Below, piece by piece: positions 27,701-36,141 of a stretch of DNA of 64,000 nucleotides (the stretch's first letter is position 1; each line of letters begins with the position of its first letter). The notes beneath the pieces are model-generated. The model was not told where the DNA came from, searched no databases, and saw only the letters and a program-made list of their open reading frames with translations. The DNA comes from Nonlabens ulvanivorans. GTDB taxonomy: Bacteria; Bacteroidota; Bacteroidia; Flavobacteriales; Flavobacteriaceae. The stretch covers positions 496,001-560,000 of the forward strand of contig NZ_JPJI01000032.1 in the NCBI RefSeq assembly GCF_000732625.1, read 5' to 3'. A program made the position numbers and the translations under genes.

Positions 27701-30220
27701 AGTACTAGCGATGGTCGTGCACTAGTCACCATAGAAAATGGAACAGAAGTGCTCGATGCACAATGGGTAAACACCACAAAAGATGAAACTGTAGTAAATA
27801 TACCTCTCAACAACCTTTACGTACCTAATGTATTTGTGCACATCACTTATTTACAGCCACATGAACAAACCGCAAACGATCTTCCTTTAAGAATGTATGG
27901 TGTGATACCGCTTCTAGTAGAAAATAAAGCTTCACATTTATATCCAGTGATCCATATGCCAGATGAGCTCGCTCCAGAAAGTCAGACGACCATAAAAGTG
28001 AGTGAGAAAAACGGTAAAGCCATGACCTATACCATTGCCGTAGTTGATGAAGGACTATTAGATTTAACAAATTTCAAAACGCCTAATGCTTGGGACACCT
28101 TTTTTGCTCGCGAGGCTTTAGGAGTAAAAACATGGGATATTTTTGATGATGTAGTCGGCGCTTATGGCGGCCGTATCGATGCTGCCTTTGAAATAGGTGG
28201 TGATGGAACTGCACAAGATGCCAAAGGGAAAAAAGCAAATCGCTTCACACCTATGGTCATTCACTTAGGGCCATTCCAGTTAGAAGCTGGCAGCAGTAAA
28301 TCGCATACTATCGATATTCCACGTTATGTAGGTTCTGTGCGCACCATGGTTGTAGCCGGTAATGATCTTACAGAATCTTATGGAAATGCAGAGAAAACTA
28401 CTGCGGTTAAAAAACCATTAATGATGTTGGCTTCGCTTCCGCGAAAACTATCTCCTGGGGAAACAGTAAAGTTGCCTGTAACCATCTTTGCAATGGATAA
28501 AAAAGTGAAGAATGTAAGTGTAACCATGGAGAACTCACCATACTTTGAATTTTTAAATGGGAATTCTCAAAAGCTAAGCTTTACAGAAACAGGTGACCAA
28601 ATCGCATATTTTGATGTCAAAGTAAAATCACAAGCTGGTATTGCAAAACTTGAACTTAGAGCCAGCGGTAACGGAGAAAAAGCAGCTTACAGTACTGAAA
28701 TTGATATTGTAAATCCTAATCCATATACAACCATATCAGAAAAGGCAGAGGTTGCCGCTGGCGCAACAGTTAGCGTTCCTATAACGCCATTTGGAACTGG
28801 TGGAACTAACAGTGCCCAAGTCAGTTTTTCTAGTTTACCATCTATGGATTTAGGTCGTAGATTGAGTTACTTGATCCGTTATCCACATGGATGTGTGGAG
28901 CAAACTACCAGTGCTGCCTTCCCGCAATTACACTTGAGTAAAGTTGTGGATTTGACCAGTACTAAACAAGCAGCAACGAGTAAGAATATTAAAGCCGCAA
29001 TTAGAAAATTAGGTCGTTACCAACGTTCTGGTGGTGGATTCTCTTACTGGCCTGGATATGGTAGTGCAAACGATTGGGGAACAAGTTATGCTGGCCACTT
29101 TTTAATTGAAGCAGAGAAAATGGGATACACCATACCTATATCCTTCAAGTCAAACTGGATAGCCTATCAAAAAAGAGCTTCAAAAGAATGGCGTTATACA
29201 GAGTGGAATGACATGCATCAAGCATATCGACTCTATACACTAGCACTAGCCGGAGCGCCAGATTTATCTTCTATGAATAGATTAAGAGAAACCAGAAATC
29301 TGTCTAATGAAAGTAAATTAAGACTAGCCGCGGCTTATGCACTGGTAGGTCAACAAAAAGCGGCAAATGAGTTGGTCTCTAATTCAAACATAGATTTTAA
29401 ACCTTCTAGATATGATTATAGAACCTATGGATCACCACAGCGCAATCGTGCTATGGCTCTAGAAACCATGATTCTATTAAAAGAAAATAGCAAGGCAAGA
29501 AATCTTGTAGAAGACCTCGCAAAAGGACTTGATTCTCAAAAGTATTACAGTACACAAGAGACGGCCTATTCCCTACTCGCTATTTCAAAATATGCAGATT
29601 TTATAGGAGGAAAAGGCATTGACGTTAGTTATAGTTTTAAAGCGAATTCTACATCTGTTTCAAGTGGTAAAAGTTTAGCCAGTCGTGATTTAGAAATAGA
29701 TACACAAGAGACCTCTATATCTGTAACTAACAATGGTGAAAACAGTATTTTCATCACTACGGCAACCACAGGAAAATTACCAGTAGGTGAAGAAAAGGCA
29801 GTGAAAAGTAAGTTATCTGCTATTGTGAGTTATACTGATGGAAACGGTAAAGCGATTGATATGAGTAATATCATACAGGGAACAGAAATCACGGCAAAAG
29901 TGATCATCACAAATACGACAGGTCTATATGTAAATGATATCGCTTTAAGTCAGATCTTACCTAGTGGTTGGGAAATAGTCAATACTCGTTTTACAGAATA
30001 CGGCGACAACACAAGCAACAAAGCTGAATATACCGATATAAGAGATGATCGAGTAAATTATTACTTCAGCTTACAAGCTAATAAGTCCATCACCTTTGAA
30101 ACGGTTATCAACGCAAGTTATCTAGGTAATTATTACCTGCCAGGTATACAGTGTGAAGCGATGTATGATAACGAGTATATTGTGCGCAATAAAGGACAAT
30201 GGGTTGAAATTAAGAGGTAA
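24704..30220 (+). CDS. Bacterial alpha-2-macroglobulin lipoprotein
   Basis: An 1838-residue protein with lipoprotein signal MKKLILALCTVMLLFAC (lipid Cys17). MG-type beta domains fill the N-terminal half (for example LKGYVYGERGVWRPGDHIYL near residue 620, typical of the family). The thioester motif CVEQ is at residues 1397-1400 (YPHGCVEQTTSA), followed by the alpha-helical TED domain (GGGFSYWPGYGSANDWGTSYAGHF) and a C-terminal receptor-like domain. These proteins trap foreign proteases in the periplasm after bait cleavage. Odd: an acidic, tyrosine-rich stretch at about residues 446-496. The usual partner, PBP1C, is not nearby. A degraded palindrome lies at 28434. Confidence 0.95.
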   Translation: MKKLILALCTVMLLFACKDDQQINTEENVNTFFKFREYVAQVSDNVISAREPIIIRLNEPVESWKVDMELENDIMTLSPRANGIVKSLDHQTIAFVPDEPLEQDTKYKVSFKLGKVKDVPADFKTFDFELKTIKQDFIVRTEPVSSYDSNYQFISGSIISSDVMTLTNADLLLKATLNGKELPIKILDNNELGKYFEFKIDSIKRPVEDEEIEVSWNGKSIGVDSKGDNVVRIPGKNSFSVTDIELFNNDSQYILVNFSDPLQTGQNLDGLIQIEGVDKYKFEVDGNEVKLYPNKTVTGSKKVEVFTGIKSVDGYNLKFPFSSYIAFEQVEPAVELVRNGTILPSSQNLKINFKAVNLKAVDVWVYKVYTNNVLQYLQSNNLSNKGNLRNVGRPVARDVIDLAGSGKDVTKWNVFSIDLSKIIAPDPGALYRVEFKYKKAYSAYNCDDSTLEETEDEEEIDFDVSFESSNWDSYQNYYYDDYYYDYDWSERDNPCSNSFYRNKSVSTNVLASDLGITVKRGENNTYLVAINNILTTKPLGGARVELFNFQQQEIYEGRTNAQGLLHIDLRDEKAFFAQVSYNNQFGYVRLDDGNALPVSKFDTAGKNLSNGLKGYVYGERGVWRPGDHIYLTFVLNDADNKLPNGHPIKLELRNPNGKITHREVLKNGLNNFYRFDLKTDDEAPTGNWNARIEVGGSTFNKTLKIETIKPNRLKVKLDFEDEILKSGKASTGTLETMWLHGATAKGLKADITAKLYPTTTKFEDYNSYIFDDPSRYYDTEEVEVLNSSVNQQGQASFTFKPGMSTEAPGMLKASFLTKVYENGGDFSTNVTTKIYSPYDTYVGLDVPPGDKRRGMLVTDRDHKFDVVTVDENGKPKATKNLEVKVYKVNWRWWWQSSSNSLSRYESREYKELIMQTTVSTGSNGKGDFKFNLEYPEWGRYLVRVYDPTSGHATGKLVYVDWPGWAGKSRKTDPETASMLIFNADKEKYVVGENAKITFPSTSDGRALVTIENGTEVLDAQWVNTTKDETVVNIPLNNLYVPNVFVHITYLQPHEQTANDLPLRMYGVIPLLVENKASHLYPVIHMPDELAPESQTTIKVSEKNGKAMTYTIAVVDEGLLDLTNFKTPNAWDTFFAREALGVKTWDIFDDVVGAYGGRIDAAFEIGGDGTAQDAKGKKANRFTPMVIHLGPFQLEAGSSKSHTIDIPRYVGSVRTMVVAGNDLTESYGNAEKTTAVKKPLMMLASLPRKLSPGETVKLPVTIFAMDKKVKNVSVTMENSPYFEFLNGNSQKLSFTETGDQIAYFDVKVKSQAGIAKLELRASGNGEKAAYSTEIDIVNPNPYTTISEKAEVAAGATVSVPITPFGTGGTNSAQVSFSSLPSMDLGRRLSYLIRYPHGCVEQTTSAAFPQLHLSKVVDLTSTKQAATSKNIKAAIRKLGRYQRSGGGFSYWPGYGSANDWGTSYAGHFLIEAEKMGYTIPISFKSNWIAYQKRASKEWRYTEWNDMHQAYRLYTLALAGAPDLSSMNRLRETRNLSNESKLRLAAAYALVGQQKAANELVSNSNIDFKPSRYDYRTYGSPQRNRAMALETMILLKENSKARNLVEDLAKGLDSQKYYSTQETAYSLLAISKYADFIGGKGIDVSYSFKANSTSVSSGKSLASRDLEIDTQETSISVTNNGENSIFITTATTGKLPVGEEKAVKSKLSAIVSYTDGNGKAIDMSNIIQGTEITAKVIITNTTGLYVNDIALSQILPSGWEIVNTRFTEYGDNTSNKAEYTDIRDDRVNYYFSLQANKSITFETVINASYLGNYYLPGIQCEAMYDNEYIVRNKGQWVEIKR
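28434..28447. repeat. Degraded palindrome copy in the alpha-2-macroglobulin gene
   Basis: CGCTTCCGCGAAAA retains the centre but has lost the right end (13 of 16 over the full length). It encodes SLPRK. Confidence 0.55.
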
Positions 30221-30251
30221 GTAAAATTTATTTGTTTTAAAGAGTTTAAAA

Positions 30252-30554
30252 ATGCCTCCATACTACGCCGTTATATTTACCTCAGTTAAAAAAGAAAATA
30301 TTCCTGAGTACGATTCTATGGCTCGACTAATGGAAAAACTTGCACATCAACAACCTGGATATAAACATCACGAATCTGCTCGTGAAGAAATAGGCATTAC
30401 TGTTTCTTACTGGGATTCCCTAGAAGCCATAGCCCAATGGAAACAGCAAGTGGATCATCAAATGGCGCAACGCTTAGGTAAATCTGATTGGTATGAATGG
30501 TATCACGTGCGCATTTGTAAAGTGGAACGTGAGTATAGTTTTGGGAAGGAATAA
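30252..30554 (+). CDS. Antibiotic biosynthesis monooxygenase (ABM) fold protein
   Basis: A 100-residue protein with the dimeric ferredoxin-like ABM pattern: YYAVIFTSVKKENIPEYDSM, a central QPGYKHHESAREE and SYWDSLEAIAQWKQQVDH. Small ABM proteins include heme-degrading and quinone-oxidising enzymes, but many have no known reaction. It starts 31 bases after the alpha-2-macroglobulin stop on the same strand, so it may be co-transcribed. No evidence links the two functions. Confidence 0.85.
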   Translation: MPPYYAVIFTSVKKENIPEYDSMARLMEKLAHQQPGYKHHESAREEIGITVSYWDSLEAIAQWKQQVDHQMAQRLGKSDWYEWYHVRICKVEREYSFGKE

Positions 30555-30566
30555 AATTGCTGTTAC

Positions 30567-31592
30567 CTACAACAACTTCTTCAACTCTTCTAGAATGCGA
30601 GTAGTCTCTATAGAATCAGTAATATCTTCATAGCCGTCCACTAATTGATTACCAAAAATAGAAGTAGGAACTAATGGATAAGTTATTCTATTAACAGTAA
30701 GTTGACGTTGTATAGGCTGGGCAAAAGGTGCAAAACCAGCATATGGATGTGTGTTTCCCCATAGGGTAATAACAGGAACACCATACATCGCTGCTAGGTG
30801 ACCATTACCACTATCCATAGCAATCATAGCATCGAGATTTGAAATAAGACTGAGCTCTTCTTCAAACTCTAAATTACCTGCTATTGAGATAATATTATCT
30901 GCGCTGCTTGCCATTTGAGCTAGATCACTAGTTTCTTTTTTGCCACCACCAAATAATAATAAATTGACGTTAGACATTGCAGCAACCTTTTGAGCAATTT
31001 CAGTAGCTTTTTCTAGACCTACAGCCTTAGTACGATGTGCAGCAAATGGTGCAAAACCTATCCATTTAGAAGAATTTTTGCCTACTTTTTCAAGTATTTG
31101 AGCAGAAATGGATCTTTTTGGAAGAAACTCGTCTTGTTTTAAATGAATTTCAAAACCTAGATCTCGCAATACATCTGCATATCGTTCTGTACTATGTTTA
31201 AGAGGTTTAAAAAATGATGAGTTATCAATTAATTGCTTTTTTTCTGCGCGACCTTTATTAATAACAGCGTTAGGTATTCCCATCATAAATGTACGCAACA
31301 TTTTAGTGCGCAACACATTATGAAAATCTGCAATAGCTTGTGGTTGAAGTTCTTTCAATTCTTTCGCTAGTTTCCACAAACCGGGAATTCCTTTGTGTAT
31401 ATCGTCTACTTGAGCTTCTATAAACGTAACGTTAGGTATTTGTGATAAGATGGGTTTAAATCGCTTTCGCGAAAGCGTGATCACCTCAACACTGGGATAA
31501 TCTCTTTGTAAAGCAAGTAAAACAGGCACACACATAGCCACGTCACCCATGGCACTGAGCCTGATAACGATAATGCGTTGCGGTAAGGCCAT
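30567..31592 (-). CDS. Glycosyltransferase family 9 (heptosyltransferase-like)
   Basis: A 341-residue GT9 protein. The N-terminus IIVIRLSAMGDVAMCVPVLLAL, the central GFAPFAAHRTKAVGLEK and the C-terminal nucleotide-sugar motif AMDSGNGHLAAMYGVPVITLWG fit the ADP-heptose:LPS heptosyltransferase family, which adds sugars to the lipopolysaccharide core at the inner face of the inner membrane. The start is 1 base from the stop of the DUF4254 gene, a pairing I have often seen in flavobacteria. An exact palindrome copy encodes TLSRKR near residue 42. Confidence 0.88.
   Translation of the reverse strand: MALPQRIIVIRLSAMGDVAMCVPVLLALQRDYPSVEVITLSRKRFKPILSQIPNVTFIEAQVDDIHKGIPGLWKLAKELKELQPQAIADFHNVLRTKMLRTFMMGIPNAVINKGRAEKKQLIDNSSFFKPLKHSTERYADVLRDLGFEIHLKQDEFLPKRSISAQILEKVGKNSSKWIGFAPFAAHRTKAVGLEKATEIAQKVAAMSNVNLLLFGGGKKETSDLAQMASSADNIISIAGNLEFEEELSLISNLDAMIAMDSGNGHLAAMYGVPVITLWGNTHPYAGFAPFAQPIQRQLTVNRITYPLVPTSIFGNQLVDGYEDITDSIETTRILEELKKLL
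31462..31477. repeat. Exact palindrome copy in the GT9 gene
   Basis: CGCTTTCGCGAAAGCG. Here the reading phase gives TLSRKRF, not AFAKA, showing that the DNA sequence and not the peptide is conserved. Confidence 0.95.
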
Positions 31593-31593
31593 A

Positions 31594-32202
31594 TTATTTA
31601 CGTGCTCTCAATACTGGATTAAGCTCATCATCATTATACATCTTCATTTGCTTATACACTTTCATGTATTTACGACCATGCGCGATGTCTTCTAACAATT
31701 GATCTAGAGCAGTAGAAAGATCAATACGTTGTTCTAATAAAATGTCTAATTTTTTCTGACAGGCATCAATATGTGATTGAGAAGCATCTGTACGTGTTGC
31801 CTCTTCATTCATGTGATAAATCTTTAAGGCTAGGATAGATAATCTATCAATTGCCCATGCAGGACTTTCTGTATTAATAGTGGCGTTATCCTTAACGGTA
31901 ACATCTGCATATTTATCTAAAAAATAACTATCTACATACTCGACCATATCTGTACGATCTTGATTACTAGCATCTATCTGACGTTTTAAAGTTAGTGCTG
32001 CAACTGGATCAATGTTAGGATCACGGATGATATCTTCATAATGCCATTGTACCGTATCAATCCAACACTTGCGATATAATAAGTGCTCTATAAGATCTGT
32101 ATTACGATCATATGCATTTTCAAAAGGTTGATCAACTGTATTTACAACGTGGTAAACATCGATGACTTTCTGAAAAATAGCATTGGCTTTATCTGAGAAC
32201 AT
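31594..32202 (-). CDS. DUF4254 protein
   Basis: A 202-residue, mostly helical protein with conserved segments LIEHLLYRKCWIDTVQWHYED, LKRQIDASNQDRTDMVEYVD and SILALKIYHMNEEA, matching my memory of DUF4254. Function unknown; it is cytoplasmic (no signal or span). Translation is probably coupled to the GT9 gene 1 base downstream, which suggests a role linked to LPS core assembly (inference from position only). Confidence 0.85.
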   Translation of the reverse strand: MFSDKANAIFQKVIDVYHVVNTVDQPFENAYDRNTDLIEHLLYRKCWIDTVQWHYEDIIRDPNIDPVAALTLKRQIDASNQDRTDMVEYVDSYFLDKYADVTVKDNATINTESPAWAIDRLSILALKIYHMNEEATRTDASQSHIDACQKKLDILLEQRIDLSTALDQLLEDIAHGRKYMKVYKQMKMYNDDELNPVLRARK

Positions 32203-32221
32203 AATTTGTTATTTTAAGATA

Positions 32222-32229
32222 CAAATATA
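32222..32229 (-). promoter_or_regulatory. -7 element of the DUF4254-GT9 operon
   Basis: Minus-strand TATATTTG fits TAnnTTTG and ends 19 bases before the DUF4254 start. Confidence 0.5.
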
Positions 32230-32258
32230 AGTCTCTTTAGTCAATTTTAGAGTTTGAT

Positions 32259-33170
32259 TTAATACAGTAAAAAACTGCCCAACAGCAGTAAAACAGGAAT
32301 CCAAAGAAGAATTTCTTTAAATATTTTATGAGTTATTGCGTGCACTGCTCTTGCGATAAATACACTTAGTGGTAATATGAGAAATAAATATCCACCATTA
32401 CAGAATGATTCAAAATCGATTAAAAATAAAGCAATACCACATAAACCCATAAATGTCATAATAGTAAATCGTGGTCGCACACTTTGCTGTATATCAATGA
32501 GCTTTGTCAGGTAAATAAATAGTCCAAACACAGAAAAGATAATCAGAAAAAACAAGATGATTTCTTGACTTTGAAATACTGTATACTCCCATAAATATGA
32601 AGTTTTATATGAGTCCCATAACGAAGAAATGACGTGGTTTTCCCACACATAATCATAGGTAAATAATAAAACCCACACACAACCCAATGCAATAAATGGT
32701 GTCGCCCAGTGCCTGAAGTCATTGCGCACATAAAGAAATATAGAAACAAAAACCAAGAGATATAATAAGGCGCTCCAATGATAAAAGACGGTCGCTATAG
32801 CTATCCAAAAGGTAGCGTCAAAAATCTTTTTTATAATTGAATGTCCTGTTTTAAGACTCAATAAACGACGAATTGCTAGCAAAACAAAGAACAATGCAAC
32901 CATAATATGCAGCGGTACTTTAAATGCAAGATAAGTAAGTGATAAAATTGTAGCACACCACAACACATAACTGGATGAAGGTGTTAAATCGTTTTTAGAC
33001 ACAATAAATTCAACTAGAGCAAGGCTTCCCGACAAAATTAGTATAGCAATAAGTTCCCACCATTGTCTTTGTGGATCCCATAATATTGTAATTAATACCG
33101 TCAAGACTACTATAATGAACACCATCAAATAGTGAACAGGTCTAGAAGTACTAAAAAAAGTAGAAAGCAT
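32259..33170 (-). CDS. DUF6427-type integral membrane protein
   Basis: A 303-residue polytopic membrane protein with roughly nine or ten hydrophobic spans. It starts MLSTFFSTSRPVHYLMVFI, a beginning I associate with the flavobacterial DUF6427 family (name from memory). Function unknown. It shares a short divergent gap of 46 bases with the DUF6341-type gene, which is a usual neighbour, and precedes the DUF4254-GT9 pair on the same strand. Confidence 0.82.
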   Translation of the reverse strand: MLSTFFSTSRPVHYLMVFIIVVLTVLITILWDPQRQWWELIAILILSGSLALVEFIVSKNDLTPSSSYVLWCATILSLTYLAFKVPLHIMVALFFVLLAIRRLLSLKTGHSIIKKIFDATFWIAIATVFYHWSALLYLLVFVSIFLYVRNDFRHWATPFIALGCVWVLLFTYDYVWENHVISSLWDSYKTSYLWEYTVFQSQEIILFFLIIFSVFGLFIYLTKLIDIQQSVRPRFTIMTFMGLCGIALFLIDFESFCNGGYLFLILPLSVFIARAVHAITHKIFKEILLWIPVLLLLGSFLLY

Positions 33171-33183
33171 ATGGTTTTTTGAC

Positions 33184-33191
33184 TATTTTTG
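33184..33191 (+). promoter_or_regulatory. -7 element of the DUF6341-type gene
   Basis: TATTTTTG fits TAnnTTTG and ends 25 bases before the ATG at 33217. Confidence 0.5.
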
Positions 33192-33216
33192 CATCAGTAT
33201 AAAGCAATTTACAGTA

Positions 33217-33459
33217 ATGAAAGAATTTTTTGAAGGAATCGCATACTTTTTTGAAGAGATATTATTAGCTCCATTTTCAGCTCTAGCTGAATTAGAGTTA
33301 GAAAACTGGTGGTTAGCAAATACCGTTTCATGGATTTGTATTGCAATTTTAATAGTAGCTTTAGGTTACTGGATTAAGCAACTACGTATTTTTGAAGCAA
33401 ATGGTGAGGAAGACCACACACAAACTGCTCATTCTTTCTTAGGAAAAAATCAGAAATAA
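33217..33459 (+). CDS. DUF6341-type small membrane protein
   Basis: An 80-residue protein beginning MKEFFEGIAYFFEEILLAPF, with an amphipathic N-terminus, one clear span (about residues 34-53, WLANTVSWICIAILIVALGY) and a polar tail. It matches what I recall as DUF6341, a flavobacterial family sometimes mislabelled uracil phosphoribosyltransferase. Function unknown. It converges with purD 10 bases away. Confidence 0.82.
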   Translation: MKEFFEGIAYFFEEILLAPFSALAELELENWWLANTVSWICIAILIVALGYWIKQLRIFEANGEEDHTQTAHSFLGKNQK

Positions 33460-33469
33460 CTATTAACCA

Positions 33470-34741
33470 CTATAGGTCAAATCCTATATCGGTTCTATAA
33501 TACATCCTATCAAAGTGTAGTTTATCTACATTCTGGTAGGATTTTTTTAGTGCCTCATTGAAATCTGTACCATAAGAAGTTACTGTCATAACACGTCCAC
33601 CATTAGTAACTATTTTACCATCTTTTACAGTCGTACCTGCGTGAAAAACAATACTGTCTACTACCTCATCTAGTCCTGTAATCTCCATTCCTTTATCATA
33701 AGCTTCAGGATAGCCACCTGCAACACACATTACTGTTGTTGCACTGCGCTCATCGATCACTAAATTTTCTTGATCTAAGCTAGTCGTGGCAAAGGCATTT
33801 AAGTGACTTAATAAATCACTAGATATACGTGGAAGAACAGATTCAGTTTCTGGATCACCCATACGTACGTTATATTCTATAACAAGCGGTTCTTGATCTA
33901 CAATCATTAGACCTATAAAAACAAATCCCTTGTAGACTAAGTTTTCCTTTTTAAATCCTTCTACAGTTGGAATGACAACTTTTTGCTCAATTTTTTGCAT
34001 CAGCACATCATCTGCAAATGGTACTGGAGAAACCGCACCCATTCCACCAGTGTTTAAACCTGTGTCGCCTTCACCTATACGTTTATAATCCTTTGCAGTG
34101 GGCAAGATTTTATAAGAGTCGCCATCTGTAAGAACAAAAACGCTCATTTCGATTCCGTCTAGAAATTCTTCAATCACAACTTTATTAGATGCTGCACCAA
34201 ATTTTCCACCTACCAACATTTCTTCAAGAGACTCCTTTGCCTCTTGAGCATCAGAAATTATAAGCACACCTTTTCCACCAGCGAGTCCATCTGCTTTTAG
34301 AACAAATGGTGGCTTTAATGAATCAATAAACGCCATTCCTTCTTTAAGTGATGTGGCTGTAAAACTTTTATAGGCTGCCGTAGGAACTTCATTGCGTTCC
34401 ATAAATTCTTTTGCAAACTCTTTAGAACCTTCAAGCATGGCAGCTTGTTTAGATGGTCCTATAACGTTAACATCTTTAAGAGCAGCGTCTTCTTGAAAGT
34501 AATCATAGATTCCTTCTACCAGTGGTGCTTCTGGTCCAACTACTACCATTTGCACATTATTCTCAAGAACAAATTCTTTAATCGCCTGAAAGTCAGTCAC
34601 GCCTAACGCTACATTAGTCGCTATTTGAGCCGTACCAGCATTTCCTGGAGCAACAAAAAGTTGAGAAAGTAAAGAGCTTTTTGAAATTGAATATGCAAAA
34701 GCGTGCTCGCGGCCACCGCTTCCTAGAATAAGGACGTTCAT
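33470..34741 (-). CDS. purD: Phosphoribosylamine--glycine ligase
   Basis: A 423-residue ATP-grasp enzyme of purine synthesis, making glycinamide ribonucleotide from phosphoribosylamine, glycine and ATP. Visible motifs: VLILGSGGREHAFA at the N-terminus, GPEAPLVEGI, the ATP-grasp loop KADGLAGGKGVLI and the metal-binding EYNVRMGDPETE. Length is normal. It is a single gene, convergent with the DUF6341-type gene and divergent from the CapK-like gene. Confidence 0.96.
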   Translation of the reverse strand: MNVLILGSGGREHAFAYSISKSSLLSQLFVAPGNAGTAQIATNVALGVTDFQAIKEFVLENNVQMVVVGPEAPLVEGIYDYFQEDAALKDVNVIGPSKQAAMLEGSKEFAKEFMERNEVPTAAYKSFTATSLKEGMAFIDSLKPPFVLKADGLAGGKGVLIISDAQEAKESLEEMLVGGKFGAASNKVVIEEFLDGIEMSVFVLTDGDSYKILPTAKDYKRIGEGDTGLNTGGMGAVSPVPFADDVLMQKIEQKVVIPTVEGFKKENLVYKGFVFIGLMIVDQEPLVIEYNVRMGDPETESVLPRISSDLLSHLNAFATTSLDQENLVIDERSATTVMCVAGGYPEAYDKGMEITGLDEVVDSIVFHAGTTVKDGKIVTNGGRVMTVTSYGTDFNEALKKSYQNVDKLHFDRMYYRTDIGFDL

Positions 34742-34760
34742 TAGGTTGTGTTTAAGAATG

Positions 34761-34768
34761 CAAAAATA
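34761..34768 (-). promoter_or_regulatory. -7 element of purD
   Basis: Minus-strand TATTTTTG fits TAnnTTTG and ends 19 bases before the purD start codon. Confidence 0.5.
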
Positions 34769-34804
34769 AGTTTTACCTTGCTCAATATTGCTTTAAAATT
34801 TAAA

Positions 34805-36106
34805 ATGCCACTACAACTTTTTGACAACATATTAAGATGGCAAGGTTTCCCTATTCAGGAAGCCAAATCTCATTTTAAACAATTATTAAATAACACTGAT
34901 GAATCTATAGAACAACATAAGAAGGCAATTGTTCAACATCATTTAAAGCATAACAACTTCTATATAAACCTATTAAACAACAAGTCTACTGACTGGGCAA
35001 AGCTGCCAGTACTTACTAAAAGAGATTTACAGCAACCACTTCATGAACGATTAAGTAACGACTACAGCTCAAAAAACGTTTTTAAAGGAAAAACCAGTGG
35101 TTCTAGCGGTCATCCTTTTACTTATGCAAAAGATAAATTTGCACACGCGATTACTTGGGCAGCATTTCACCATGCCTATAATGAACATGACATTGACCTC
35201 AACACGTCTTTACAGGCTCGTTTTTATGGGATTCCATTGAGTGGAAAAGGTAAATATGTAGAACTCCTTAAAGATTACGTGAGCAATCGCAAAAGGTTTC
35301 CAATTTTTAATTTAAATAATGCGATACTAGAGAAGTATGTATCACGCTTTCGCGAAAGCAAATACGAATACCTCAACGGTTATACCAGTAGTATCGTACT
35401 ACTAGCAAAATACTGTCGTGAAAAAGGCACAACTCTCAAAACCTACTGTCCAAGTCTAAAAATATGTATCGTAACCAGTGAAATGCTGTTTGCAGATGAT
35501 CGCAAACTTCTCGAAAAATGGATAGGTGTTCCCATTGTGAATGAATATGGAGCTAGCGAGGTAGGATTAATTGCTATGGAAAATCTACGAGGAGAATTTG
35601 TTCTGAACCAGCAAAATCTATTTATAGAAATAGTAGATGAGGCTAATCAACCAGTTACAGATGGAACTATAGGTCGTATACTCGTTACCGATTTATATAA
35701 CCTAGCACATCCTATGATACGCTATGAAATAGGCGATTTAGGTAGTTTAAAAACACTAGAAAATGGTACTAGAATTCTAGAAAATCTACAAGGTCGTACC
35801 AGTGATATCGCAAGATTACCTAGTGGTAAAGTAGTGCCTGGATTGACCTTTTATTATGTCACAAAATCGATTATCAATGAAGATGTCAACATACTAGAAT
35901 TTATAGTCATTCAAAAAACAGAAGCGTCTTTTGAAATTCAATATGTGAGTTCGCAGGAAATGGATGATTTTCAAAAAGCTAAAGTCCAGAAAGCTATGGA
36001 TGAATATCTTGAACCTGATTTAGCCGTCGCTTTTACACGATTAGATTCCTTAGATCGTAGTAATCGTGGGAAATTGAAACAATTTATGAGCGAGGTAGAC
36101 CGGTAA
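34805..36106 (+). CDS. Phenylacetate-CoA ligase-like (CapK-type) adenylate-forming protein
   Basis: A 433-residue protein if it starts at the ATG at 34805 (MPLQLFDNILRWQGFPI); the longer frame from 34748 would begin before the likely promoter and is rejected. KGKTSGSSGHPFTYAKD is the nucleotide-binding loop, NEYGASEVGLIA the adenylate motif and GRTSDIARLPSG the hinge region. Such proteins sit in capsule or O-antigen loci, and may activate an acid for polysaccharide modification; the substrate is unknown. It is the only plus-strand gene at the edge of the polysaccharide locus. A palindrome copy with one mismatch encodes SRFRES. Confidence 0.85.
   Translation: MPLQLFDNILRWQGFPIQEAKSHFKQLLNNTDESIEQHKKAIVQHHLKHNNFYINLLNNKSTDWAKLPVLTKRDLQQPLHERLSNDYSSKNVFKGKTSGSSGHPFTYAKDKFAHAITWAAFHHAYNEHDIDLNTSLQARFYGIPLSGKGKYVELLKDYVSNRKRFPIFNLNNAILEKYVSRFRESKYEYLNGYTSSIVLLAKYCREKGTTLKTYCPSLKICIVTSEMLFADDRKLLEKWIGVPIVNEYGASEVGLIAMENLRGEFVLNQQNLFIEIVDEANQPVTDGTIGRILVTDLYNLAHPMIRYEIGDLGSLKTLENGTRILENLQGRTSDIARLPSGKVVPGLTFYYVTKSIINEDVNILEFIVIQKTEASFEIQYVSSQEMDDFQKAKVQKAMDEYLEPDLAVAFTRLDSLDRSNRGKLKQFMSEVDR
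35345..35360. repeat. Palindrome copy, one mismatch, in the CapK-like gene
   Basis: CGCTTTCGCGAAAGCA; only the last base differs. The reading phase gives RFRES, the third of the three possible phases. Confidence 0.9.
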
Positions 36107-36141
36107 GCATTGGGTAGTTAGCAAATTTATATATTCCTTTT

